Origin: Clostridia bacterium
Lineage (GTDB): Bacteria; Bacillota; Clostridia; Christensenellales; Borkfalkiaceae
NCBI GenBank assembly: GCA_017457345.1
Contig: JAFTHR010000011.1
Location: forward strand, 1 to 10,599
Direction: 5' to 3'
Length of the DNA stretch: 10,599 nt
The position numbers and the translations under genes are program-made. Position 1 is the stretch's first letter. Every line of letters starts with the position of its first letter. The notes under the pieces were generated by a model, which had not been told where the DNA came from, ran no database searches, and worked only from the letters and a program-made list of their open reading frames with translations. Positions 1 through 7,194 of the stretch are shown one piece after another.

Positions 1-82
1 CTTATTCTTCCGCTCACCGGCCATCGAATCCGGTGCATCCACATATTCGCGGCATTATGTTTATCACCGCTTTTTACCGATT

Positions 83-127
83 TTACACGGTCTTTTTCTT
101 CTTGATGATTTTCGTTCGGTGCTCTTC
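83..127 (-). other. In-frame continuation of plsY beyond its UGA stop
   Basis: Directly after the plsY TGA (128-130) the same frame stays open for 14 codons, reading EEHRTKIIKKKKTV, and then meets TAA at 83-85. PlsY proteins commonly end in a pattern like HRxNIxRLLxGxE(N/H)Kxxxxxx with lysines. Here the frame reads RLLS-stop-EEHRTKIIKKKK, so a single GGA-to-TGA change would account for the stop. The stretch is therefore best read as the former, or conditionally translated, basic cytosolic tail of PlsY. I cannot tell mutation, sequencing error and readthrough apart from one sequence. Confidence 0.6.
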
Positions 128-796
128 TCAGCTAAGCAACCGCACTAAGTTCGCACGGTGCGCAAACCACGTGAGCGCAACGAGCGTGAATATCAGCGTA
201 AGCGACAGGATAACTCCCGTCCCCCAAGCCGTGTATTTTGCGCCGATTACAATCGATTGAATTACGGCGAACACCGTCACCCCTATCAAAGATCCAACCG
301 CGCCCCACTCGGAAAGGATAATATAAGTCAAGCAGAACAAAACAATTCCAAGCCCAACCAAAATAAACCAAGCGCTTTCGCAGGAAAGACCTACCCACAA
401 CACACCGAACGTAGATGCCATTCCCTTGCCCCCTTTAAAACGCATAGTGGCAGGATAAATATGCCCTACGATAACGAAAAAACCTGCAAAATAACGGGCT
501 ACGTCGCTCACCTGCACTACCCCGCCCGCAAACACGAAATTGCGGTAGAGAAAGAATGCGGCAAGCGTGGGAAGTCCGCCTTTCAACACGTCGCAAACGA
601 AGGTTAAAATGCCGATTTTCGCACCGAATTCACGCGTCATATTCATTGTGCCGGGATTGCCGCTCCCCATTTGGGAAATATCCCGCTTTTTAAAAGACGA
701 AATCGTTTTTGCAAAGTTGAAACAACCGATAAAATAACAAACGATTGCCATCACCGCAAATTCCCACCATCTTTGCGCTAAATCGAATACCTGCAT
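128..796 (-). CDS. plsY: Glycerol-3-phosphate acyltransferase PlsY (acyl-phosphate dependent)
   Basis: PlsY is the integral membrane enzyme that moves an acyl group from acyl-phosphate to the sn-1 position of glycerol-3-phosphate, the first committed step of phospholipid synthesis in most Bacillota. The protein has 222 residues and several hydrophobic segments. It carries the three family signatures: GSGNPGTMNM with a following Arg (44-55; usual form GSGNPGATN), GHIYPATMRFKGGKGMAS (111-128), and a terminal HRANLVRL (213-220). The ATG at 796 has AAGGAG 8 nt upstream and lies 12 bp after der, as the last gene of the long minus-strand operon. In many Clostridia gpsA follows plsY, but it is not visible here. 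The frame ends at TGA just after RLLS, earlier than the usual basic tail (see 83-127). All catalytic motifs lie before the stop, so the enzyme is probably active. Confidence 0.95.
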   Translation of the reverse strand: MQVFDLAQRWWEFAVMAIVCYFIGCFNFAKTISSFKKRDISQMGSGNPGTMNMTREFGAKIGILTFVCDVLKGGLPTLAAFFLYRNFVFAGGVVQVSDVARYFAGFFVIVGHIYPATMRFKGGKGMASTFGVLWVGLSCESAWFILVGLGIVLFCLTYIILSEWGAVGSLIGVTVFAVIQSIVIGAKYTAWGTGVILSLTLIFTLVALTWFAHRANLVRLLS

Positions 797-808
797 GCCC
801 GATTCTCC

Positions 809-2122
809 TTAATCTTCGTCCTTTTTCTCGCGCACCACAATCTTAATCGGCGTACCCGAAAAATCGTAAGCGCGGCGAATGGTGTTCTCCAAATACCGTG
901 CGTAGGAGAAATGGAGCAAGCCTTCGTCGTTCACAAACAACGCGAACACGGGCGGGCAAACCGAAACCTGCGAAGAAAAATATACCTTCATCCGTCTACC
1001 TAAATAGGAAGGCGGTTCTTGCATACGAACGGCATCCCCGATCAAATCGTTCAACTCGCCGGTCGGCACGCGGAAGTTTGCGTGTGCGTACACTTCTTCC
1101 GCCGCTTCTAAAATTTTGCTCACGCGTTGCCCCGTTTTTGCGGAAATGTAAATGGATTTATAGTAGTCCATAAACTTCAAATCTTCTTTCAGTTTCTCTT
1201 CGAAACGGTTGGTCGTGAACGTATCCTTTTCAATCAAATCCCACTTGTTCATAAGGATTACGGACGGCTTGCCTTGTTCGTGCACGTAGCCGATAATTTT
1301 CACGTCTTGTTCCGTTAAACCTTCTTCGCTATCCACCACGAGCAAACATACGTCGCTGCGGCGCACCGCGTCGAACGCGCGCATGTTGCTATAATACTCC
1401 ACGTTATCGTCCACGTTCTTCTTCTTGCGAATCCCCGCCGTGTCGATAATCGTGTAGTACTTGCCGTCCCGCTCGAACAACGTGTCGATCGCATCACGGG
1501 TAGTGCCCGCAATCGGCGTGACGATACTCCGCTCTTTCCCAAGCATTTTATTCACTAAACTCGATTTGCCTGCGTTCGGTTTCCCCACCACCGCAATTTT
1601 AAGCGACGGCACCGTTTCTTCCGTTCCTTCGGGGAAATAGGAAATTGCTTCGTCTAACACGTCCCCTATGCCTTGGGAGTGTTCGCTCGAAACGGCGAAC
1701 GGTTCACCAAGCCCCAACGAATAGAATTCAAATACCTTTTCGGGGGAGTATTCATCGATTTTATTCACCACGAGCACCACGGGTTTTTTGCTACGGCGCA
1801 GAATATCCGCCACGTCGTAATCCGAAGGCAAGAGCCCTTCCCGCACGTCGGTGAAAAACAAAATAACGTCGGCAGTTTCAATCGCCACCTCCGCTTGTTT
1901 TACAATTTCTTTCCACATGATGTCTTCCGACTTGAGTTCAATCCCACCCGTATCCACCATTGTAAAGTTCTTGCCGCGCCACGTTGCGTCGGTATACAAC
2001 CGATCCCGCGTGACGCCCGGTCTATCTTCGGTAATAGAGATCTTTCTCCCTGCTACTTTATTGAAAAAGGTGCTTTTGCCAACGTTCGGCCGCCCCACCA
2101 AGGCGATTAAAGGATTTGCCAT
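809..2122 (-). CDS. der: Ribosome-assembly GTPase Der (EngA)
   Basis: Der is an essential cytoplasmic GTPase with two G domains that acts in late assembly of the 50S ribosomal subunit. Both domains are complete. Domain 1 has GRPNVGKST (10-18), DTGG (57-60) and NKID (120-123). Domain 2 has GKPNAGKSS (180-188), GTTRD (206-210), DTAG (227-230) and NKWD (292-295). A KH-like C-terminal domain follows. The length of 437 residues is normal for the family. The ATG at 2122 has an excellent AGGAGGG about 5-6 nt upstream. The gene sits 12 bp after the DUF512 radical-SAM gene and 12 bp before plsY, an arrangement common in Clostridia. I see nothing abnormal. Confidence 0.98.
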   Translation of the reverse strand: MANPLIALVGRPNVGKSTFFNKVAGRKISITEDRPGVTRDRLYTDATWRGKNFTMVDTGGIELKSEDIMWKEIVKQAEVAIETADVILFFTDVREGLLPSDYDVADILRRSKKPVVLVVNKIDEYSPEKVFEFYSLGLGEPFAVSSEHSQGIGDVLDEAISYFPEGTEETVPSLKIAVVGKPNAGKSSLVNKMLGKERSIVTPIAGTTRDAIDTLFERDGKYYTIIDTAGIRKKKNVDDNVEYYSNMRAFDAVRRSDVCLLVVDSEEGLTEQDVKIIGYVHEQGKPSVILMNKWDLIEKDTFTTNRFEEKLKEDLKFMDYYKSIYISAKTGQRVSKILEAAEEVYAHANFRVPTGELNDLIGDAVRMQEPPSYLGRRMKVYFSSQVSVCPPVFALFVNDEGLLHFSYARYLENTIRRAYDFSGTPIKIVVREKKDED

Positions 2123-2134
2123 CTTACCCTCCTT

Positions 2135-3448
2135 TTATTTGCTTCCGCGTGACAGTAGTTCTACGAGCCCGTAGCCACCGTTTCGATTGATTTCAATTTT
2201 TGCGAATTTGATTTTTTTGCGCATTTGATCAAGCGTTGTTCCACACAAGAACACGGGGGAAAATTCCATCGTCATATTTCCCGCAAGCACCACTAAATCG
2301 GCTCTGTTTCCCGCTCTTTCATAGTCTAAAAGCGCATTTATCACGTCTTTCCCCGTCAAAAGCCCCGTACAGGTGACGGTTTCTCCAAAAAATTCGTTTT
2401 TAACAGGCAACACTTCTACCATGAGCCCTTGCACGGCGTTTTGGATTTTTTTCGCCACTTCCCTATTCGTTTTCGCCGCCGAAACACCGCTAACGATAAT
2501 CGCTTTTTTCGGCTTTTTCAACTTCCTGTTGCCAAGTTCTAAAAGCGCGGAATTTACTTCTCCAAGGAACTTCGCCGTCATACCGATTCCGTTTTCGATT
2601 TGTTCGAACTCGCCGTAAAATTCGGCGGGTTTCATTTGCTCTTCCGCCTTGATAAAATACTCGTCGGCAGGCAGCACGAAGTTCACGCCAAACTCGGCGT
2701 TCAACTCGTCCACTTGCTTTAAAAAAGAGCGCGCGTACTCTTTATCGGGATCGGGAATTTCAAAAAGTCCTTCTCTATACTTCGTTAAACCCGTTGGCAC
2801 AACCGCAAGATCCTTCACCGCAGGATAGAGCGCGAAAAGTTCCCGCGCCGTGCGGGTAAGTTCGGCGCCGTCGTTTATTCCCGGCACGATCACCGCTTGG
2901 CAATGCATTTCAATCCCCGCTTTTGCAAAACGGGAAATTTGTTCTAACACACGCCCCGCAAACCGATTGCGCAGTAGTTTAACGCGCACTTCCGGGTTCG
3001 TTGCGTGCACCGAAATATATAAGGGAGAAAGGCGCAGGCGCACAATTCTCTCTTCGTCGCTTTCTTCTAAATTCGTGAGCGTGACGAAATTTCCGCAAGT
3101 GAAACTCATTGCGTAGTCGTCATCTTTCACGTACAAACTCTCACGCATCCCTTTCGGCATTTGATCCACGAAACAAAACAAACAATGGTTGTGGCAGGTC
3201 TTTATCTTTTCGGCGGGCTCGAAGGTCATTCCCCATTCTTCCCCGCTCTCTTTTTGCACAAGGATGGAGCGCTCCGCGCCGCAACGCTTATCTCGAACGG
3301 TGAGTTCCACCTGTTCAAGCGCTTCGGCGTACAAAAGGTCGAGTTCGTCTTTTACCTCGAACCCGTTTACAAAGAGAATTTCGTCTCCCTTTTCAATTCC
3401 GTACTCACGCGCCAGTCCACGCCGCGCCACTTGTTTCACTTTAACCAT
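2135..3448 (-). CDS. DUF512 protein with N-terminal PDZ-like and radical-SAM domains
   Basis: This conserved Bacillota protein of unknown biochemical function is often found beside der. With the chosen start it has 437 residues. A PDZ-like segment covers about 1-60 (GIEKGDEILFVNG). A radical-SAM type cysteine motif, C-x3-C-x2-C, lies at C85, C89 and C92 (CHNHCLFC), followed by FVDQMPKGMRESLY and the typical ISVHATNPEVR and GINDG segments. The C-terminal part is the DUF512 region. I chose the ATG at 3448 because family members begin close to the PDZ-like segment and because it leaves a 10-bp gap after pyrR. Upstream in-frame starts (ATG 3487, TTG 3499) would overlap pyrR. The best SD-like sequence, AAGGAG at 3473-3478, lies inside the pyrR 3' end and is 24 nt from this ATG, so the start is not certain. 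The cysteines suggest a 4Fe-4S cluster; the substrate is unknown. Confidence 0.9.
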   Translation of the reverse strand: MVKVKQVARRGLAREYGIEKGDEILFVNGFEVKDELDLLYAEALEQVELTVRDKRCGAERSILVQKESGEEWGMTFEPAEKIKTCHNHCLFCFVDQMPKGMRESLYVKDDDYAMSFTCGNFVTLTNLEESDEERIVRLRLSPLYISVHATNPEVRVKLLRNRFAGRVLEQISRFAKAGIEMHCQAVIVPGINDGAELTRTARELFALYPAVKDLAVVPTGLTKYREGLFEIPDPDKEYARSFLKQVDELNAEFGVNFVLPADEYFIKAEEQMKPAEFYGEFEQIENGIGMTAKFLGEVNSALLELGNRKLKKPKKAIIVSGVSAAKTNREVAKKIQNAVQGLMVEVLPVKNEFFGETVTCTGLLTGKDVINALLDYERAGNRADLVVLAGNMTMEFSPVFLCGTTLDQMRKKIKFAKIEINRNGGYGLVELLSRGSK

Positions 3449-3458
3449 AACGCCACGT

Positions 3459-3986
3459 TTATGCGAGAAATACTCCTTCCTCGCCATCCGTTTCTTCAAA
3501 TTTTACAAATACTTTTTCTTGCGCCGAAGTAGGCAAGTTTTTGCCGATAAAATCAGCTCTAAAAGGCAATTCTCTATGCCCCCTATCCACGATTTCAAGC
3601 AGGTAAATTTTTTCCGCTCTGCCCATATTCGCCCCGTAGGAGACGAGCGCCGAAATTGCCGCACGAACCGTTCTGCCCGTAAAGAGCACGTCGTCGCAAA
3701 GCACCACCTTTTTTCCGCTGATAGAAAAATTTATTTCCGTGCCTTGCACCTGCGCATCGCAACGCAAAATATCGTCACGATACAGCGTGATGTCTAAAAT
3801 CCCAAGCGGCAACTCTACCCCTTCCGTTTCCAAAAGGTATTTTTGAATACGCTCCGCAACGACCACGCCACGCGTGCGCACGCCGATAAGAACCACGTCT
3901 TTTAATCCGTCGCTCTTTTCCACGATTTCGCGCGAAAGGCGCTTTATCACGCGGTTTAATGCGTTTTTATCAAGGATTTCTTTCAT
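3459..3986 (-). CDS. pyrR: PyrR: pyrimidine operon attenuation regulator / uracil phosphoribosyltransferase
   Basis: In Bacillota PyrR binds a stem-loop in pyr mRNA in response to UMP and lowers transcription of pyrimidine biosynthesis genes. It often also converts uracil and PRPP to UMP. The 175-residue protein resembles Bacillus PyrR closely: IGVRTRG (34-40), DITLYRDD (65-72), the PRPP-binding loop VVLCDDVLFTGRT (94-106), and VDRGHRELPFRADFIGKNLPTS (133-154). The ATG at 3986 starts 2 bp after the rluD-like stop, and its SD (GGAG) lies inside that gene's last codons, so translational coupling is likely. The rluD-pyrR order is familiar from Bacillota, but here no pyrB, pyrC or uracil permease gene follows. 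Its RNA targets must lie outside this window, and I saw no convincing PyrR binding loop here. Confidence 0.95.
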   Translation of the reverse strand: MKEILDKNALNRVIKRLSREIVEKSDGLKDVVLIGVRTRGVVVAERIQKYLLETEGVELPLGILDITLYRDDILRCDAQVQGTEINFSISGKKVVLCDDVLFTGRTVRAAISALVSYGANMGRAEKIYLLEIVDRGHRELPFRADFIGKNLPTSAQEKVFVKFEETDGEEGVFLA

Positions 3987-3988
3987 GA

Positions 3989-4921
3989 TTATTTCTCCGC
4001 CGGGTACTGCTTTCTAAGTTTTTGAACAATCTCTTCAAAATAATCTGGTAGCGGCGCGGTAAACTCCATTCTCTCCCCCGTGCTAGGGTGCGTGAGCACT
4101 AGTTTCGCCGCGTGCAAGAGTTGCCCGTCCAAACGATATTTTTGTTTTTTGTATCCGTACGTGGGATCGCCCACTACGGGATGCCCAAGATGCGCCGCGT
4201 GCACGCGGATTTGGTGCGTTCGCCCCGTCTGCAAGGAAAATTCGCAAAGGGTGAACTCATTTCCGTACCGCTCTACCACCTTGTAATCGGTGACGGCGTG
4301 CTTGCCTTTTCCGCTCGGCAATACCGCCATTTTTACACGATCTACGGGATGCCTGCCGATATCCGTTTCTACTCTACCTTCGTCCGTTTTTAAGTTCCCT
4401 TCCAAAAGAGCGTAGTACACCCGTTTGCAGGTTTTTTCGGCGATTTGCCCCGCGAGCGATAAATGCGCTTTATCGTTCTTGGCAACGACGAGTAGCCCCG
4501 AAGTATCTTTATCTATCCTGTGCACTATCCCCGGCCTCATCACGCCGCCGATCCCGCTCAAATTATCGAGCGCGTATAACAGCGCGTTTACGAGCGTGCC
4601 TTCCATAACGCCGTTGCCGATATGCACCACCATCCCTTGGCGTTTGTTTACAACGGCAAAATCTTGGTCTTGATACACCACGTCTATCGGTATGTTTTCG
4701 GCTTTTACGGCGTATTCGCAAGGCTCGGGAAGTTCCAAGAGCACGCGATCCCCCACGCGTATTTCTTCCCCCGATTTTTTGGCGCGCTCGCCGTTTTTGA
4801 AAACGGCGCCGCTTTCCACGAGTTTTTGAATACGCGATCGGGTAAGGTCCTCCGCCTGTTCGCTGAGAAACAAATCTAATCGTTTATAATTTTCTTCGGC
4901 AACGAACAAGCGTTTTTCCAT
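3989..4921 (-). CDS. RluA-family 23S rRNA pseudouridine synthase (RluD-like) with S4 domain
   Basis: This enzyme should isomerise uridine to pseudouridine in ribosomal RNA, as members of the RluA/RluD family do. The 310-residue protein has an N-terminal S4 RNA-binding domain (about 12-65, with RLDLFLS and the TRSRIQKLVESGAV helix) and a C-terminal catalytic domain. The family signature is GIVHRIDKDTSGLLVVAK (131-148), with the catalytic aspartate at D137. Other family segments are VYYALLEG and LQTGRTHQIRVHAAHLGHPVVGDPTYG. The usual NKPxG near residue 92 is NKRQG here. The start at 4921 is 3 bp after the lspA stop, with a weak AAGGCGG in the lspA end. Order lspA-rluD-pyrR is common in Bacillota. 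Which rRNA positions are modified cannot be told from sequence, so no symbol is given. Confidence 0.95.
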   Translation of the reverse strand: MEKRLFVAEENYKRLDLFLSEQAEDLTRSRIQKLVESGAVFKNGERAKKSGEEIRVGDRVLLELPEPCEYAVKAENIPIDVVYQDQDFAVVNKRQGMVVHIGNGVMEGTLVNALLYALDNLSGIGGVMRPGIVHRIDKDTSGLLVVAKNDKAHLSLAGQIAEKTCKRVYYALLEGNLKTDEGRVETDIGRHPVDRVKMAVLPSGKGKHAVTDYKVVERYGNEFTLCEFSLQTGRTHQIRVHAAHLGHPVVGDPTYGYKKQKYRLDGQLLHAAKLVLTHPSTGERMEFTAPLPDYFEEIVQKLRKQYPAEK

Positions 4922-4924
4922 AGG

Positions 4925-5722
4925 TTATTCCGCCTTATTTTTCTTTGCGTTGGCTTTTTCCACTCTCTCCGTTGCTAAATCGGCACGTTTTCCGTGGCGT
5001 TCCGCTTCCGCTACTTGTTGGTTTGCCTTTTCAATAAGTTTCCCTGCTTTCTTGGCTCTTTTTTCCTTTCTCTTCGTTTCTTCCTTTGCAATTTGTTCGT
5101 TTGCAAGAACACGGTATTTCCCTACGGGAATTAACGCGTCTCTATCAAAGAACAAGAAGGCGAAGATAAGGATTACCGCACCGAATACGATAAAGAAATC
5201 GGCAAAATTGCAAACGCCAAAGTTCAAAAAGTTGGTTTCCCAACCGAACCATTGATTGAGCAACCCGCTAAAATCAAGGTACACCATATCGCGTACGCCG
5301 TCACGCACGCCCGTTGCGGTTGCCGCATCCCAAATTTGATAGTACACGCGGTCTATAAAGTTGCCCACGCCGCCTGCAATTACGAGCACGAGTGCAAAAC
5401 GAAGGCAAGAACGGCGTTTGTCCGTTCTCAAATAACAAATCATAAGAATGAACATAATGAGCGCCGTGCCGAACACGATTGCCATTTTGATAAGCGGCTT
5501 CGAGTTCTCCAACGCGCTAAACGCCACCCCTCTGTTCCAAGCGATACAAAGTTCGATAACGCCGGGCAAGAGTTCAATTTTGCTAGGAGCGTCGGCAACG
5601 TCTACAAAATACACGTCGGCAACGAGTTTGGTAATTTGGTCGATAAAGAGCAAAATTGCAAAAAGCAATAGCCCCCAAAGACGAGACCCTTTTAAGTACT
5701 TAACTTTTTCTTTTTTAGCCAT
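4925..5722 (-). CDS. lspA: Lipoprotein signal peptidase II (LspA) with long charged C-terminal tail
   Basis: LspA is the membrane aspartyl protease that removes the signal peptide from prolipoproteins after Lgt has added diacylglycerol. The membrane core shows IDQITK (27-32), WNRGVAFS (62-69), GGVGNFIDRV (117-126, catalytic D124) and CNFADFF (171-177, second catalytic D175). About four hydrophobic helices are apparent. The protein has 265 residues, while most LspA proteins have about 150-170. Part of the excess is a longer loop between the two catalytic motifs (about 127-165). The rest is a tail from about 196 to the end that is rich in Lys, Glu and Ala, probably cytosolic and coiled-coil or disordered. 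The ATG at 5722 has AAGGGG upstream. The gene lies 38 bp after pncB and two genes after lgt, so both steps of lipoprotein maturation share an operon. Confidence 0.95.
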   Translation of the reverse strand: MAKKEKVKYLKGSRLWGLLLFAILLFIDQITKLVADVYFVDVADAPSKIELLPGVIELCIAWNRGVAFSALENSKPLIKMAIVFGTALIMFILMICYLRTDKRRSCLRFALVLVIAGGVGNFIDRVYYQIWDAATATGVRDGVRDMVYLDFSGLLNQWFGWETNFLNFGVCNFADFFIVFGAVILIFAFLFFDRDALIPVGKYRVLANEQIAKEETKRKEKRAKKAGKLIEKANQQVAEAERHGKRADLATERVEKANAKKNKAE

Positions 5723-5760
5723 AGTTCTTTTTCCCCTTTTCGGTTTTTTTCTCTATTATT

Positions 5761-7194
5761 TTATTCACCTCTATGCTCACGAATCATAGCCGTTTTTAAT
5801 TCGTAGAGTTTCGGCGATAAATCCACTTTGTAAAGTTGCGGCATATCCATGCGCAAGTATTCTTCCCAGAATTTCTCAAGTTCCGCTTTCGAAAACGCTT
5901 TAATCTCTTGGAGCGACGGGAATTTATACACGAGTTCCCCGCCCTTTACAATCGTTTCGTGCAAAGGCACGGCACGGTAGTTTTCCACCGTCACCTTTTT
6001 CCAAGTTTCAATCGGGTGGAAGATGGTAAGCGGTTCGTTCTCGTTCACTTCTTCCTTTCTAAGCGTAATTAAATCGGCAATCGCCATCCCGCTCTCTTTA
6101 TCGTACAACCGATAAAGCGATTTAAAGGCAGGGTTGGTGATTTTTTCGGAGTTATCGGAGAGTTTGATCTTGGGCGTTTCCGTGCCGTCTTCGTGCAGCA
6201 CCGCCGAAAGTTTGTATACCCCGCCGAGCGCCGGCATCTCTTCAGACGTGATGAGTTTCGTACCCACACCCCACGAATCGATCTTTGCGCCTTGTTGCAT
6301 AAGCGAAGCAATGGAGTATTCGTCTAAATCCCCCGAAGCGCAAATAATAGCGTCTTTAAACCCTGCTTCGTCTAACATTTTGCGCGCTTTTTTGGAAAGA
6401 TACGTAAAGTCTCCGCTATCCAAACGAATTCCTTTGGGTTTATACCCCTTCTCGCGCAATTCTTTAAACACTTTAATGGCGTTCGGCACACCGCTACGCA
6501 ACGTATCGAAAGTATCCACGAGCAATAAACAATTATCGGGATAACTTTCGGCGTACGCTTTGAACGCTTCGTATTCGCTGGGATAATCCATTACCCAACT
6601 GTGCGCCATCGTGCCGGCAACGGGAACGTTAAACGCTTGTCCTGCAATCACGTTCGAAGTGGAAGCGCACCCGCCGATAATTGCCGCACGTGCACCGTAG
6701 ATGCCTGCATCAGGCCCTTGTGCACGGCGCAACCCGAATTCCATTACAATCCCTTTCCCTGCCGCACGGCAAATCTTAGAAGACTTGGTGGCAATCAGCG
6801 TTTGGTGGTTGATGATGTTCAAAAGTGCCGTTTCGGCAAATTGTGCTTGAATGAGCGGTGCTTTCACCGTTAAAATCGGTTCGCCGGGGAATACGGGCTC
6901 ACCTTCTTTCACGGCGTACACGTCGCCTGTGAATTTCATGTTTTTAAGGTAAGCAAGGAAGTCTTCGCTGAAAAGATTTAACCCGCGAAGATAGGCGATA
7001 TCTTCTTCGGTAAATCTCCAAGAGAGCAAATAGTCGATCGCTTGTTCTAACCCCGCCGCTATCGAATAGGTGATGAGTTTGTTGCGGCGAAAGAATAAAT
7101 CGAACGTCACTTCTTCTTCGTGTTTGCCGTGTTTGAAAAAACCGTAGCCCATCGTGATTTGATAAAGGTCGGTTAAAAGAGTTAAGTTTCTCAT
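5761..7194 (-). CDS. pncB: Nicotinate phosphoribosyltransferase
   Basis: This cytoplasmic enzyme makes nicotinate mononucleotide from nicotinate, PRPP and ATP, the entry step of NAD salvage from nicotinate. The 477-residue protein begins with LTDLYQITMGYGFF (7-20), a typical family opening. It contains EFGLRRAQGPDAG (152-164), GCASTSNVIAGQAFNVPVAGTMAHSW (175-200; H198 is the expected autophosphorylated histidine), and IRLDSGDF (257-263). Length and motifs fit the longer bacterial nicotinate enzymes. They do not suggest nicotinamide phosphoribosyltransferase, though a relaxed substrate preference cannot be excluded by eye. Its ATG overlaps the lgt stop by four bases (ATGA), so its translation is probably coupled to lgt. 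Its place between lgt and lspA has no obvious functional link to lipoprotein processing. Confidence 0.95.
   Translation of the reverse strand: MRNLTLLTDLYQITMGYGFFKHGKHEEEVTFDLFFRRNKLITYSIAAGLEQAIDYLLSWRFTEEDIAYLRGLNLFSEDFLAYLKNMKFTGDVYAVKEGEPVFPGEPILTVKAPLIQAQFAETALLNIINHQTLIATKSSKICRAAGKGIVMEFGLRRAQGPDAGIYGARAAIIGGCASTSNVIAGQAFNVPVAGTMAHSWVMDYPSEYEAFKAYAESYPDNCLLLVDTFDTLRSGVPNAIKVFKELREKGYKPKGIRLDSGDFTYLSKKARKMLDEAGFKDAIICASGDLDEYSIASLMQQGAKIDSWGVGTKLITSEEMPALGGVYKLSAVLHEDGTETPKIKLSDNSEKITNPAFKSLYRLYDKESGMAIADLITLRKEEVNENEPLTIFHPIETWKKVTVENYRAVPLHETIVKGGELVYKFPSLQEIKAFSKAELEKFWEEYLRMDMPQLYKVDLSPKLYELKTAMIREHRGE

Noticed and set aside
1..50. Minus-strand GGATTCGATGG resembling the conserved 5' segment of tmRNA, within an inverted repeat CACCGG/CCGGTG (15-35)
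   Set aside because: There is no clear G-rich acceptor strand before it, and the rest would lie outside the window. A short motif alone does not support an RNA gene. The repeat has only a 6-bp stem and no U-tract.
1..82. Possible start of a gene downstream of plsY (ATG frames reading MAGERKNK or MWMHRIRW, and a 13-codon frame starting MPRICGCTG)
   Set aside because: None begins like gpsA or another recognised protein. The first two lack a good SD and are cut by the edge. The 13-codon frame has a weak GGTGA but is too short to support.
128..130. Reassignment of UGA to glycine or tryptophan in this genome
   Set aside because: lgt ends in TGA at a tight ATGA overlap with pncB, TGG codons are used for Trp throughout, and no other gene needs a recoded UGA.
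158..607. Long plus-strand open frames opposite plsY, der, DUF512 and other genes (for example 158-607, 1673-2110, 3189-3797)
   Set aside because: They are antisense to genes with clear motifs and have no family features or good start signals; they are shadows of codon bias on the opposite strand.
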